Below are positions 1-7,507 of a stretch of 12,402 bases of DNA, one piece after another (the first letter of the stretch is position 1; each line of letters opens with the position of its first letter). The notes under the pieces were generated by a model. It made no database searches, was not told the origin of the DNA, and saw nothing but the letters and a program-made list of their open reading frames with translations. The translations under genes were made by a program, and so were the position numbers. The stretch is from Clostridia bacterium (lineage in GTDB: Bacteria > Bacillota > Clostridia > Oscillospirales > QAMX01): positions 1 to 12,402 of the forward strand of contig JAFYNU010000021.1 of assembly GCA_017547975.1 (NCBI GenBank), read 5' to 3'.

Positions 1-2472
1 ACCAAATCCGGCTATATCAAGCGCATCGGAGGCAATGGGACCGTAAGCACCTTGTTGCCCAATATGGCACAGTTGAAACTGGTGGACATGAACCTGTGGG
101 AGAAGAATCGAAATCTCCAATGGGATTATTACCAGAAGGGCAGTCTGGAACGACAGTTTCAAAAAGCCATGGAGCAAAGCGGATGGAATATATCGGATCA
201 AATTCAGTCCAACGTATCCTATTTCCTCTCTTTGCTGGATGGAAAAATCGTAATGTCGGCCCGTTCGCCCTATGGCGGAAGCCGTATTTTCGTGACGGTG
301 CGTCAGGATTTCCTGAGTTCCCTGCTGATGGCAGACGAGCGGGTAAACCTGGCTTTGTTCAAGGACGGCCTTCCGGTGTACTCAAACACATCATACCGGG
401 TCTATGGCCCGCAGATTGCGGAAAAGGACGCGGAATGGGTCTCATCGGTGGGAATAAAGAATTACAACAATCGATCCTTTTCCCTGGAAAACAGTGATTT
501 TGATCTGGTTATCAATGCCCCGGTTGAAAATGAGGTCCAGGAGATCGCCTTGGTGGAACCCTTGGTATGGGTGGCACTTGGGGGCGTAACGCTGGGCGTC
601 GTGGTATCCTTTGTAATGACTCTGGTGCTTTTGCGTCCCATCCGGCGGCTGACCCGCCGATTTGACGAGCAGTTCAAAAACGGAAGCTATCGGGAGCTTG
701 GAAAAAACGGTCGTTTTCTGCGATGGCCCATGTTCTATCGGGTTCTGGCTATCATGGTGATTTCGGTTATGGTGCCTTGCATCATGACAGGCTTCTTCTA
801 TCAAACCAGACTGAATGATTTTGTATGGGATACCAATGCCAAATATCTGGAGCAAGTATCGAAAGCGGTCAGTGAAAACGTAAGCAAAAAAATGGAATAT
901 ATCCGTTTTTACAGTTCGATTTACCCGGAGGAAATGCTGTTGGCATATCTGGAAGGAGCGTACCAGTCGGATGCGAGCCTGAAGGAAAAACTCAACTCGG
1001 TATACGGGGAGATCGATAGCTTTGCAGGATATGCCCTGTTTGACCGGGAGGGAAAGCAAAAGTACGCCAGCCGGACTACCTACGGACATCAGCTTCTGGA
1101 TAGGGAAGTGATCCCAACCAGCGTTGAAAATGAAAAGAAGCTTGTCTGGGAAGGTCTGGCGGTGGACAATAGCCGCAGCGATAGCCGCGCGCAGCCGGCA
1201 TTGGTGCACGTGTTATATCACGTTGGGGAATCCGGCCGCGAGGTTGCGGGGTATATGGTGTTTTACCTGAATATGACGCGGTTTTACGACCTGAGGCCCA
1301 ACGTGGGTCATGAATTTGCCATTACCGGACCGGAAGGGAGAATTTTATTCTCCAGCGTTTCGGATAATTCCGATCTTTACAACCGTCTGGCTGGGAATTC
1401 CCCCTATCAGGAAGGGGAATACCAGTTGATCCGGGAACCGGATGGGATCCTGGACGGAGAGATTATTACCTACAATGACATGCGATACTACCAGGAACAG
1501 GCCGAACGACTCAGCTATTCCTATATGCTGGTCTTCTTCTTATCGGCTGCACTGTTTGTGGTAGCCACCCTGATGCTTTCCAGAAGACTTTCGCATCCGC
1601 TGGAAATTATGGTGGAAGATATGCGCGGCATGGGCGATATTCAGGAAATCACCCCGATTCGCTATTTCAAACGGGATGAGATCAGCCTGCTTGTGGAAAG
1701 CTACAACCGCATGGTGGCGCGTATGGCCAGCCTGATTGAAGAGAATGCGCGGCGGATAAACCGGGAAAACGAACTGATTGCCCTGAATACCCGCACCGAA
1801 TTGCAAATGCTTCAACAGCAAATCAATCCTCACCTGCTCTACAATACCCTGGAATTCATCCGGTATCATGCCAATGCGGAGGGGAAAACCGCGGCAGGGG
1901 ATATGGCCATGGCATTGGCGGACTTCTTCCGCTATACAACTTCGGTGAAGGATGACGTCGTGTCCTTTGCGGATGAGCTGAATCATGTGAAAAACTACAT
2001 TCAGATCCATCGTCTGCGCTATGGGGAACGGTTTGAAACGGTTTACCATATTTCGGAGGAAGCGTTGAATTGCCGGGTTGTCAAATTCATTCTGCAGCCC
2101 TTTGTGGAAAACGTGTTCAAATATGGCATCGCCAATAAGCTTCGCGGGGCACTGATTACCATCACCGCTTATGTGGAGGACGACGTTTTCTACGTTGCCC
2201 TGGAGGACAATGGGATTGGCATGCGTCCGGCGAAGTTTGCGGAATTGCAAACCCGTGTGAAAACCCTGCTTGCGGGCGGGGACGTTGACAAACCGGGGGA
2301 CAAATCCACCGGCGGCGTCGGCATGGCAAACGTGGCCCGCAGATTGCATATGTATTATGGCGAAAAGGCGGTGCTGGAGCTCCACAGCGAATTCATGCGG
2401 GGATTCCGGGTTCTGATTGCCATTCCGGCGGAGATTCGTAGGCCGGAGAAAGAAGAATTTACAGAAAAATAG
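1..2472 (+). CDS. Sensor histidine kinase, YesM/LytS-type, with two tandem extracytoplasmic sensor modules (5' end missing)
   Basis: Membrane-bound two-component kinase; a cognate AraC-type response regulator would be expected but is not in view. The frame is open from base 1, so the true start lies upstream. The TTG at 52 is only an in-frame codon, and residue numbers here count from it. Residues 1-168 are an extracytoplasmic region, 171-195 a membrane segment and 196-226 a basic HAMP-like linker. A second membrane segment (228-250), a second extracytoplasmic region (251-488), a third membrane segment (489-509) and a HAMP domain (510-565) follow. The His_kinase (PF06580) motif INPHLLYNTL puts the phosphoacceptor at H593. 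The HATPase domain has an N box (VENVFK, N687), DNGIGM (719-724) and a glycine loop GGVGM (754-758). From residue 220 onward it looks like a complete YesM kinase by itself, so the upstream sensor half is extra. Kinase assignment is firm; the ligand is unknown. Confidence 0.93.
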   Translation, partial: TKSGYIKRIGGNGTVSTLLPNMAQLKLVDMNLWEKNRNLQWDYYQKGSLERQFQKAMEQSGWNISDQIQSNVSYFLSLLDGKIVMSARSPYGGSRIFVTVRQDFLSSLLMADERVNLALFKDGLPVYSNTSYRVYGPQIAEKDAEWVSSVGIKNYNNRSFSLENSDFDLVINAPVENEVQEIALVEPLVWVALGGVTLGVVVSFVMTLVLLRPIRRLTRRFDEQFKNGSYRELGKNGRFLRWPMFYRVLAIMVISVMVPCIMTGFFYQTRLNDFVWDTNAKYLEQVSKAVSENVSKKMEYIRFYSSIYPEEMLLAYLEGAYQSDASLKEKLNSVYGEIDSFAGYALFDREGKQKYASRTTYGHQLLDREVIPTSVENEKKLVWEGLAVDNSRSDSRAQPALVHVLYHVGESGREVAGYMVFYLNMTRFYDLRPNVGHEFAITGPEGRILFSSVSDNSDLYNRLAGNSPYQEGEYQLIREPDGILDGEIITYNDMRYYQEQAERLSYSYMLVFFLSAALFVVATLMLSRRLSHPLEIMVEDMRGMGDIQEITPIRYFKRDEISLLVESYNRMVARMASLIEENARRINRENELIALNTRTELQMLQQQINPHLLYNTLEFIRYHANAEGKTAAGDMAMALADFFRYTTSVKDDVVSFADELNHVKNYIQIHRLRYGERFETVYHISEEALNCRVVKFILQPFVENVFKYGIANKLRGALITITAYVEDDVFYVALEDNGIGMRPAKFAELQTRVKTLLAGGDVDKPGDKSTGGVGMANVARRLHMYYGEKAVLELHSEFMRGFRVLIAIPAEIRRPEKEEFTEK

Positions 2473-2502
2473 CGGAGAATGCGGCTTTTCTTGATAAAGC
2501 TG

Positions 2503-2531
2503 TTGAAATCAAAGCAAAACTGTGGTATACT
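2503..2531 (+). promoter_or_regulatory. Sigma-A promoter P1 upstream of the DUF4340 gene
   Basis: The -35 box TTGAAA (2503-2508) and the -10 box TATACT (2526-2531) are separated by exactly 17 bp. A TGG directly before the -10 makes it an extended -10 promoter. It lies 30 bp after the kinase stop codon and would give a leader of roughly 110 nt before the ATG at 2652. This is a sequence match only; the start site is inferred. Confidence 0.72.
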
Positions 2532-2587
2532 ATCCGATAGGACTTTTGATTTCCCGGAAAAGGATTGTATACCGGAATAGGAGACCT

Positions 2588-2615
2588 TTGATAGCCCCTG
2601 TTTTCGGAATATAAT
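2588..2615 (+). promoter_or_regulatory. Sigma-A promoter P2 upstream of the DUF4340 gene
   Basis: A -35 box TTGATA (2588-2593, five of six matches) is followed after 16 bp by a perfect -10 box TATAAT (2610-2615). Transcripts would begin near 2622, leaving a leader of about 30 nt that contains the AGGAGG at 2641-2646. Together with P1 this makes two promoters in tandem for one gene. Confidence 0.62.
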
Positions 2616-2641
2616 ATGCCGGATCCCGGTTATGCGGCATA
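2615..2641 (+). promoter_or_regulatory. Leader hairpin with a possible 8-codon upstream ORF abutting the ribosome binding site
   Basis: TATGCCG (2615-2621) is the reverse complement of CGGCATA (2635-2641), giving a 7-bp stem with a 13-nt loop. The last stem base is the first A of the AGGAGG that serves the DUF4340 gene. The same stretch reads as an ATG at 2616 followed by seven sense codons (MPDPGYAA), with its TAG at 2640-2642 overlapping the ribosome binding site. No Shine-Dalgarno sequence precedes that ATG, so translation is doubtful. Only transcripts from P1 would contain the complete element. Confidence 0.3.
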
Positions 2642-2651
2642 GGAGGTACAA

Positions 2652-4118
2652 ATGAAAAAACGTATTGGGATTATCCTTGCAGCTGTGGCGGTAACTCTCT
2701 GCCTGGCGGGCGCTGTGTTTATGCTTTACGGACAGGATGATACGCCGGAAAGCGTGTTGAAACCCAGCGATCCCTACAAGGATATTTCCCTTGTGATCAG
2801 CGACATCAAGGAAAGCGACGTGGAAGAGATAGAAGCAAAAAACTTCCCGGGAGCTCCTGATTTTGCGGTTACCGTCCTCTATGATGAGGATGAGGAAACC
2901 TTTAGCTGCGAAATGCAGAACAATCCGGAGGATTACTACTACAGTGATACATATATGGATCTGATGGTGGCCACCCTGTTGGATATGGAAGCTACTTCGG
3001 TAGCCGCCAACGGCGAGGTGAACGCTGAGGATTATGGTATCACAGAAGACAGTATCACCTACGTGATTCGTATGAAGGACGGTTCGGAAAAGACCCTGCG
3101 GCTCGGCAAGGTCACTCCGCTGGATTCCGGTTATTACGTAAAGATGGATGAAAGTGACGTCATTTATATCATTGGCAAGTACGAAGGCTCCACCCTGGAA
3201 CGTGACGCCTACGAGATGCGCTCCATTGTCATCTACCCCACCATGGAAAGCTACATGGATCTTTACCGCATGCGCATCGAATATGCCGATGGCAGTGTGG
3301 TGGATTCCCGCCAGCTTTCGGATGATGAAATTGCCCGCGGCTCGTCCTACGCCCTGTTTAAGTTCACCGAACCCATCGTCATTGAAATCAACGACGATAT
3401 GGCAAAAGGGAATTACTATGAGCCGGCTTTGAACCTGTCGGTGGATCAGATTGTTGCGGATAACAAGGATAATCTGGCTCAGTACGGACTGGATACACCC
3501 GACACCATTCTTTTCACCAACGTCAGCGGCAGCGAAACCAAGCTGATACTGGGTGATTTGGTGGAAGGCAACGTAAACTATCGCTACGGCACCATGGAAG
3601 ACGTGAACTGCATCTTCACCGTCCGCGGTCCCTTTGACTTTATGGCTTCCGATATTTACGATCTGGTGGATACCACCATCTGGATTCATTCCATCGATGA
3701 TATGAAGACCATTGATATCACCGACGGCACCACTTCCTACAGCCTCTACATCGATAGCTTTACCGATACGGAGGAGGCTTCCAACAGCCGCTTCTATGCC
3801 GAAATGGACAAGAAGGCACTGGATACCCTGTCGGTTCGCAGAATGTACATGGAACTGGTTTCCCTGCCCACCGTGGGCTCCCTGGAGGATGCGGGACTGG
3901 ATGCAGAAACCATTCGCAAGGGCAAGCCGGCCTATAAGATCGACTTTGTCTACGACGATGACAGCGAACACTACATTTATCTGTATGCCATCAACGACAT
4001 GCAGCTTGCGGCGGACGTGGACGGCAACATGCTCTTCTACACCTCCCGTAGCCAGGTTTTGAAGATTATGAGCTACTTCGAAATGCTCAAAAACGGCGAG
4101 ATTATCCCGGAAATCTAA
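2652..4118 (+). CDS. DUF4340-domain extracytoplasmic protein, N-terminally anchored, with repeated modules
   Basis: A 488-residue protein of unknown function. The ATG at 2652 is well supported by AGGAGG at 2641-2646, five bases upstream. Residues 1-26 are a basic start plus a hydrophobic segment, read as a signal anchor. A Cys at 17 lacks a proper lipobox (Leu at -1), so a lipoprotein is unlikely. The rest is acidic and soluble, facing outside. Two copies of the DUF4340 pattern are visible: residues 127-175 (DYGI, then LRLG, SGYYV, DVIYII) and 277-326 (QYGLDTPDTI, then LILGDLVEGNVNYRYG, CIFTV). A degenerate third copy may cover 414-470. From general knowledge, DUF4340 proteins usually sit beside ABC-2 permease genes and GldG-like partners; none is visible here, and two promoters stand directly upstream. 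It is probably transcribed apart from the kinase gene. DUF4340 membership is fairly sure; the role is not known. Confidence 0.87.
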   Translation: MKKRIGIILAAVAVTLCLAGAVFMLYGQDDTPESVLKPSDPYKDISLVISDIKESDVEEIEAKNFPGAPDFAVTVLYDEDEETFSCEMQNNPEDYYYSDTYMDLMVATLLDMEATSVAANGEVNAEDYGITEDSITYVIRMKDGSEKTLRLGKVTPLDSGYYVKMDESDVIYIIGKYEGSTLERDAYEMRSIVIYPTMESYMDLYRMRIEYADGSVVDSRQLSDDEIARGSSYALFKFTEPIVIEINDDMAKGNYYEPALNLSVDQIVADNKDNLAQYGLDTPDTILFTNVSGSETKLILGDLVEGNVNYRYGTMEDVNCIFTVRGPFDFMASDIYDLVDTTIWIHSIDDMKTIDITDGTTSYSLYIDSFTDTEEASNSRFYAEMDKKALDTLSVRRMYMELVSLPTVGSLEDAGLDAETIRKGKPAYKIDFVYDDDSEHYIYLYAINDMQLAADVDGNMLFYTSRSQVLKIMSYFEMLKNGEIIPEI

Positions 4119-4225
4119 TTTATCACACTACTTTGTATGGCTATATCCGAGGATGGGACGTCATGCGCTCCATCGAATAAACGGAATTGGATATTTTCAT
4201 AATATAGAATTTGGAGGAAATATTT

Positions 4226-4789
4226 ATGCTTTCTGCAGGCGATTTCAGAAATGGCGCAACCTTTGAAGAAAACGGCCAGGTTCTCCAGGTCGTAGAATTC
4301 CAGCACGTGAAGCCCGGTAAGGGCGCGGCCTTTGTCCGCACCAAGATTCGTAACGTTATCTCCGGTGGTGTTACCGAAAAGACCTACAACCCCGACGACA
4401 AGTTCCCCATTGCATACGTTGAAAGACGTGAAATGGAATACTCCTACAACGATGGCACCCTGTACTACTTCATGGACATGGAAACCTACGAACAGCTGCC
4501 GGTTGGTGAAGAACTGCTGGGTGATGCTTTCAAGTTCGTGAAGGAAAACATGGTCTGCAAGATTCTGTCCTACAAGGGCACTGTGTTCGGTATCGAACCC
4601 CCGACCTTTGTTGAACTGGATGTAACCGAGTGCGAACCGGGCGTCAAGGGCGATACCGCCACCAACGCCACCAAGAACGCCACTCTGGAAACCGGCGCTG
4701 TTGTCAGAGTTCCTCTCTTCATCAACGAAGGGGACGCTATCCGCGTGGATACCCGTACCGGCGAATATCTGGAAAGAGCCAAGAAGTAA
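4226..4789 (+). CDS. efp: Translation elongation factor P
   Basis: EF-P binds ribosomes stalled on consecutive prolines, between the P and E sites, and promotes peptide bond formation. The 187-residue length is normal. The start is the ATG at 4226, with GGAGG at 4213-4217 eight bases upstream; the in-frame TTG at 4211 overlaps this ribosome binding site and is rejected. The KOW-like N-terminal domain carries the conserved loop HVKPGKGAAFVR. Lys32 in GKG is the residue that is modified in other bacteria. The central domain has PPTFVELDVTE, and the C-terminal OB domain has GVKGDTATNATKNATLETG and ends DTRTGEYLERAKK. Codon use is strongly biased to AAG, GAA, TTC, TAC and ACC, as expected of a highly expressed gene. 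The 107-bp gap upstream shows no convincing -35/-10 pair; CATAAT at 4198-4203 is the best -10-like element. It appears to lead an operon with the next three genes. Confidence 0.98.
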   Translation: MLSAGDFRNGATFEENGQVLQVVEFQHVKPGKGAAFVRTKIRNVISGGVTEKTYNPDDKFPIAYVERREMEYSYNDGTLYYFMDMETYEQLPVGEELLGDAFKFVKENMVCKILSYKGTVFGIEPPTFVELDVTECEPGVKGDTATNATKNATLETGAVVRVPLFINEGDAIRVDTRTGEYLERAKK

Positions 4790-6754
4790 TTGAGCAAGTC
4801 AATGAAAAGAACCGCCGAAGGGGAGCAGAACCCAACGGCGGTTTTTGACTATCAGGTGAAAAAGGCGGCGTTTGATAAACGCTTTCTGCCGGTATCCCGG
4901 GAGGATATGGAAAGCCGGGGGTGGGAGGAGTATGACGTGCTTCTCATCACCGCCGATGCCTACGTGGACCATCCTTCCTTTGGTACTGCCATTATATCGA
5001 GAGTCCTGGAATCGGAGGGCTATCGGGTAGCCATCTGTGCCCAGCCGAAGTTTGATTCCCCGCAGGAAATCCTTTCCTACGGGGCGCCCCGTTATGCCGT
5101 TATGATCAACGGGGGCAACATGGACCCCATGGTGGCAAACTACACGGTTGCCAAGCGCAAGCGAAGCTACGATTATTATTCCCCCGGCGGGCAGGCGGGA
5201 CTTCGTCCCGATCATGCAACCATCGTCTATTCCAAATTGGCCCGGAAGGCGTTTCCCGGGATTCCCATTCTCATTGGGGGGATTGAGGCGTCCCTTCGCC
5301 GCTTTGCTCACTATGATTATTGGAAGGATGGGGTAGTCCCCTCTATTTTGGTGGAATCGGGGGCAGATATTCTCATGTACGGCATGGGGGAACTGACGGT
5401 TCGGGAACTCATGATGCGGATTGCAAGAGGGGATTCCCTGGAGCGAATCCGGGATATCCGGGGTACCTGCTACCTGGCCAAGGAAAGACCCCAGGAGGAT
5501 TTCTTTGCCTTTGCCGAGTGCGCTCCCTATCCCAAGCTGTGCGAGGATAAGGTGGAGTATGCCAAGGCCACCCGGCTTCAGTATCGGGAACAGGACCACA
5601 CCTCCGCCACCGCCATTCTTCAGCGCCACCGTTACCAGGGGAAGGACCTTTACCTGGTGCAAAATCCGCCCCAGCGTCCGCTCACCACGCCGGAGCTGGA
5701 TGCGGTGTACGATCTGCCCTTCGTTCGGTATTATCACCCCTGTTACGAAGCGTTTGGCGGCATTCCCGCCATAGAGGAAGTGGAGTTCTCCATTGCCCAC
5801 AACCGGGGATGCATCGGTGGGTGCAGCTTCTGTGCCCTGGCCTTCCATCAGGGGCGGTTTATCCGTTGCCGCAGCATTGATTCGGTGGTGCGGGAGGCGG
5901 AACTGATTACCAAAAGCCCCCGGTTCAAGGGGTATATCAACGACGTGGGGGGACCTACTGCGAACTTCCGAAAGCCATCCTGTGCCAAGCAAAAGGAGCA
6001 CGGTCTTTGCCGCAATCGGGTTTGCCTGGCTCCCGAGCCGTGCCCGGCGCTGGAAGCCGATCATAGCGAATACATTGAACTTTTGAAGAGGGTCCGGGCT
6101 CTGCCGGGGGTGAAAAAGGTGTTTGTCCGTTCGGGCATTCGCTTTGACTACATCCTGGCGGATAAGGAACACGGGATGGAATTCCTGCGGGAATTGGTGC
6201 TCCACCACGTCAGCGGTCAGCTGAAGGTGGCCCCGGAGCATTGTTCCGACCACGTGCTGGCTTCCATGAACAAGCCGCCCTTTGCCGTGTTTGAGAAGTT
6301 TGTCAAGCAATACGAAACCATCAACGCCCGCTATGGGCTAAAGCAGTTTCTGGTGCCCTACCTGATGTCTTCCCATCCGGGAAGCCGTACCGAGGACGCC
6401 ATCAAGCTGGCGGAATACCTCAATAAGACCGGCCGCCACCCGGAACAGGTGCAGGATTTCTATCCCACTCCGGGTACCATTTCCACCTGCATGTACTTCA
6501 CGGGCATCGACCCCCGTACCATGAAGGAGGTCTACGTACCCCGCACCACCGAAGAGAAGGCCCGTCAAAGAGCCCTCTTGCAGTGGGATCGACCGGAAAA
6601 CTACGACCTGTGCCGGAAAGCCCTGCTGGAAGCGGGCCGCAAGGACCTGATCGGCAGTGGCAAAAACTGCCTGATCCGGGATCACAAGGGGCGTTCCGGC
6701 GGGCAGAGCTTTGAGCGGAAGGCAAAAAAGAACAGCCGACCCTCAAAAAAATAA
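4790..6754 (+). CDS. ygiQ: YgiQ-family radical SAM protein (UPF0313)
   Basis: A 654-residue member of a widespread radical SAM family whose reaction is not established. The N-terminal part (about 30-230) has the family signatures DAYVDHPSFG (56-65), GGIEASLRRFAHYDYW (163-178) and YGMGELTVREL (197-207). The radical SAM core begins with CIGGCSFC, so C341, C345 and C348 should bind the SAM-coordinating 4Fe-4S cluster. Four further cysteines (C398, C407, C412, C418) form a second cluster typical of the family. The last 70 residues correspond to the C-terminal extension (DUF3362 type) and end in a lysine-rich tail. The TTG start at 4790 directly follows the efp stop and lacks a clear ribosome binding site, so translation is probably coupled to efp; an ATG at 4802 is the alternative. 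Family assignment is firm; start position uncertain by four codons. Confidence 0.95.
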   Translation: MSKSMKRTAEGEQNPTAVFDYQVKKAAFDKRFLPVSREDMESRGWEEYDVLLITADAYVDHPSFGTAIISRVLESEGYRVAICAQPKFDSPQEILSYGAPRYAVMINGGNMDPMVANYTVAKRKRSYDYYSPGGQAGLRPDHATIVYSKLARKAFPGIPILIGGIEASLRRFAHYDYWKDGVVPSILVESGADILMYGMGELTVRELMMRIARGDSLERIRDIRGTCYLAKERPQEDFFAFAECAPYPKLCEDKVEYAKATRLQYREQDHTSATAILQRHRYQGKDLYLVQNPPQRPLTTPELDAVYDLPFVRYYHPCYEAFGGIPAIEEVEFSIAHNRGCIGGCSFCALAFHQGRFIRCRSIDSVVREAELITKSPRFKGYINDVGGPTANFRKPSCAKQKEHGLCRNRVCLAPEPCPALEADHSEYIELLKRVRALPGVKKVFVRSGIRFDYILADKEHGMEFLRELVLHHVSGQLKVAPEHCSDHVLASMNKPPFAVFEKFVKQYETINARYGLKQFLVPYLMSSHPGSRTEDAIKLAEYLNKTGRHPEQVQDFYPTPGTISTCMYFTGIDPRTMKEVYVPRTTEEKARQRALLQWDRPENYDLCRKALLEAGRKDLIGSGKNCLIRDHKGRSGGQSFERKAKKNSRPSKK

Positions 6755-6763
6755 GGAGGCTGT

Positions 6764-7492
6764 ATGCCAAAATTCTTTTTGAATCGGGATGCCCTGGGAC
6801 CTGAAGTGATTCTGTCCGGGGAGGATGCCCGACATCTGTCCCGCTCTCTGCGGGCCCGGGTGGGGGAGCTTGTTACCCTGGCAGACGGGGAAAAGAATGA
6901 CTACACCTACCGGATCACCGGCTTCACCAAGGAAACGGTGGAATTGGAATATGTGGAATCCCATCCCTCCGAAGCCGAACCCAAACTGCAAGTGACGCTG
7001 TTTATCGGGTGCGCCAAGGGGGACAAAACCGAGGTTATGATTCAAAAGGCGGTGGAGTGCGGTGCGGTACGCATCGTCCCCTTCGTTTCTCAAAACTGTA
7101 TTGCCCGTCCCGAAAGGGGGAGAAAGGCAGACCGTTGGAACAAGGTCTCCCTGGAAGCCGCCAAGCAGTCGGGCCGTGCCATGCCGCCCCAGGTGGACGA
7201 CGTGGTCAGCTACAAGGAAGCGGTGGCCATGGCGGCGGCGATCGGCGGCGCGATTCTTTATGAGCATGAAGAAATCGCCTTTGGAACCTACGTCAAGGAA
7301 ACCCTTGGGGATGGGAAAAAGCAGGAAATTGCCTTCCTGATCGGCAGTGAAGGCGGCTTTACCCCAAAGGAAGTGGAAGAAGCCAAGGCGGCCGGGCTTG
7401 CCAGCCTGTCCCTTGGTAAACGAATCCTGCGGTGCGAAACGGTGCCCGCCTTCCTGATGGGGGCAGTTTTGGCATTGACCGAGGAAATATAG
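6764..7492 (+). CDS. rsmE: 16S rRNA (uracil1498-N3)-methyltransferase RsmE
   Basis: Methylates N3 of U1498 in 16S rRNA of the 30S subunit, using SAM; a SPOUT-class enzyme. The 242-residue length is usual. The N-terminal PUA-like domain (1-70) contains GEDARHLSRSLRARVGE. The SPOUT domain shows KGDKTEVMIQKAVECG (85-100), the Q-N-C-I-A-R-P-E stretch (110-117), WNKVSLEAAKQSGR (125-138), IGSEGGFTPKEVEEA (193-207) and the knot motif LGKRILRCETV (217-227). The last residue is Val where the family usually has Ala. AAGGAGG (6753-6759) overlaps the ygiQ stop codon and sits four bases before the ATG, so the two genes are tightly linked. In many genomes rsmE follows prmA; here ygiQ takes that place. Confidence is high. 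Confidence 0.96.
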   Translation: MPKFFLNRDALGPEVILSGEDARHLSRSLRARVGELVTLADGEKNDYTYRITGFTKETVELEYVESHPSEAEPKLQVTLFIGCAKGDKTEVMIQKAVECGAVRIVPFVSQNCIARPERGRKADRWNKVSLEAAKQSGRAMPPQVDDVVSYKEAVAMAAAIGGAILYEHEEIAFGTYVKETLGDGKKQEIAFLIGSEGGFTPKEVEEAKAAGLASLSLGKRILRCETVPAFLMGAVLALTEEI

Positions 7493-7507
7493 AAAGGAAA
7501 AACCCAT

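Noticed and set aside
2484..2500. GCTTT/AAAGC hairpin just after the kinase stop as a terminator
   Set aside because: The stem is only about five to eight pairs and no T tract follows, so read-through into the DUF4340 gene cannot be excluded but a terminator is not supported.
2355..3971. Long minus-strand open frame opposite the kinase end and the DUF4340 gene
   Set aside because: It runs antisense to two recognisable proteins, crosses the promoter region, shows no domain pattern and has a His/Ile-rich shadow composition. Plus-strand genes here rarely use TTA, CTA or TCA, which leaves antisense frames free of stops.
4191..4205. ATATT/AATAT small inverted repeat before efp as an operator
   Set aside because: Five A/T pairs in an AT-rich leader are expected by chance.
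4799..6310. Long minus-strand open frame opposite ygiQ
   Set aside because: ygiQ has full-length family motifs and the cysteine cluster; the antisense frame has no ribosome binding site and no recognisable motif.
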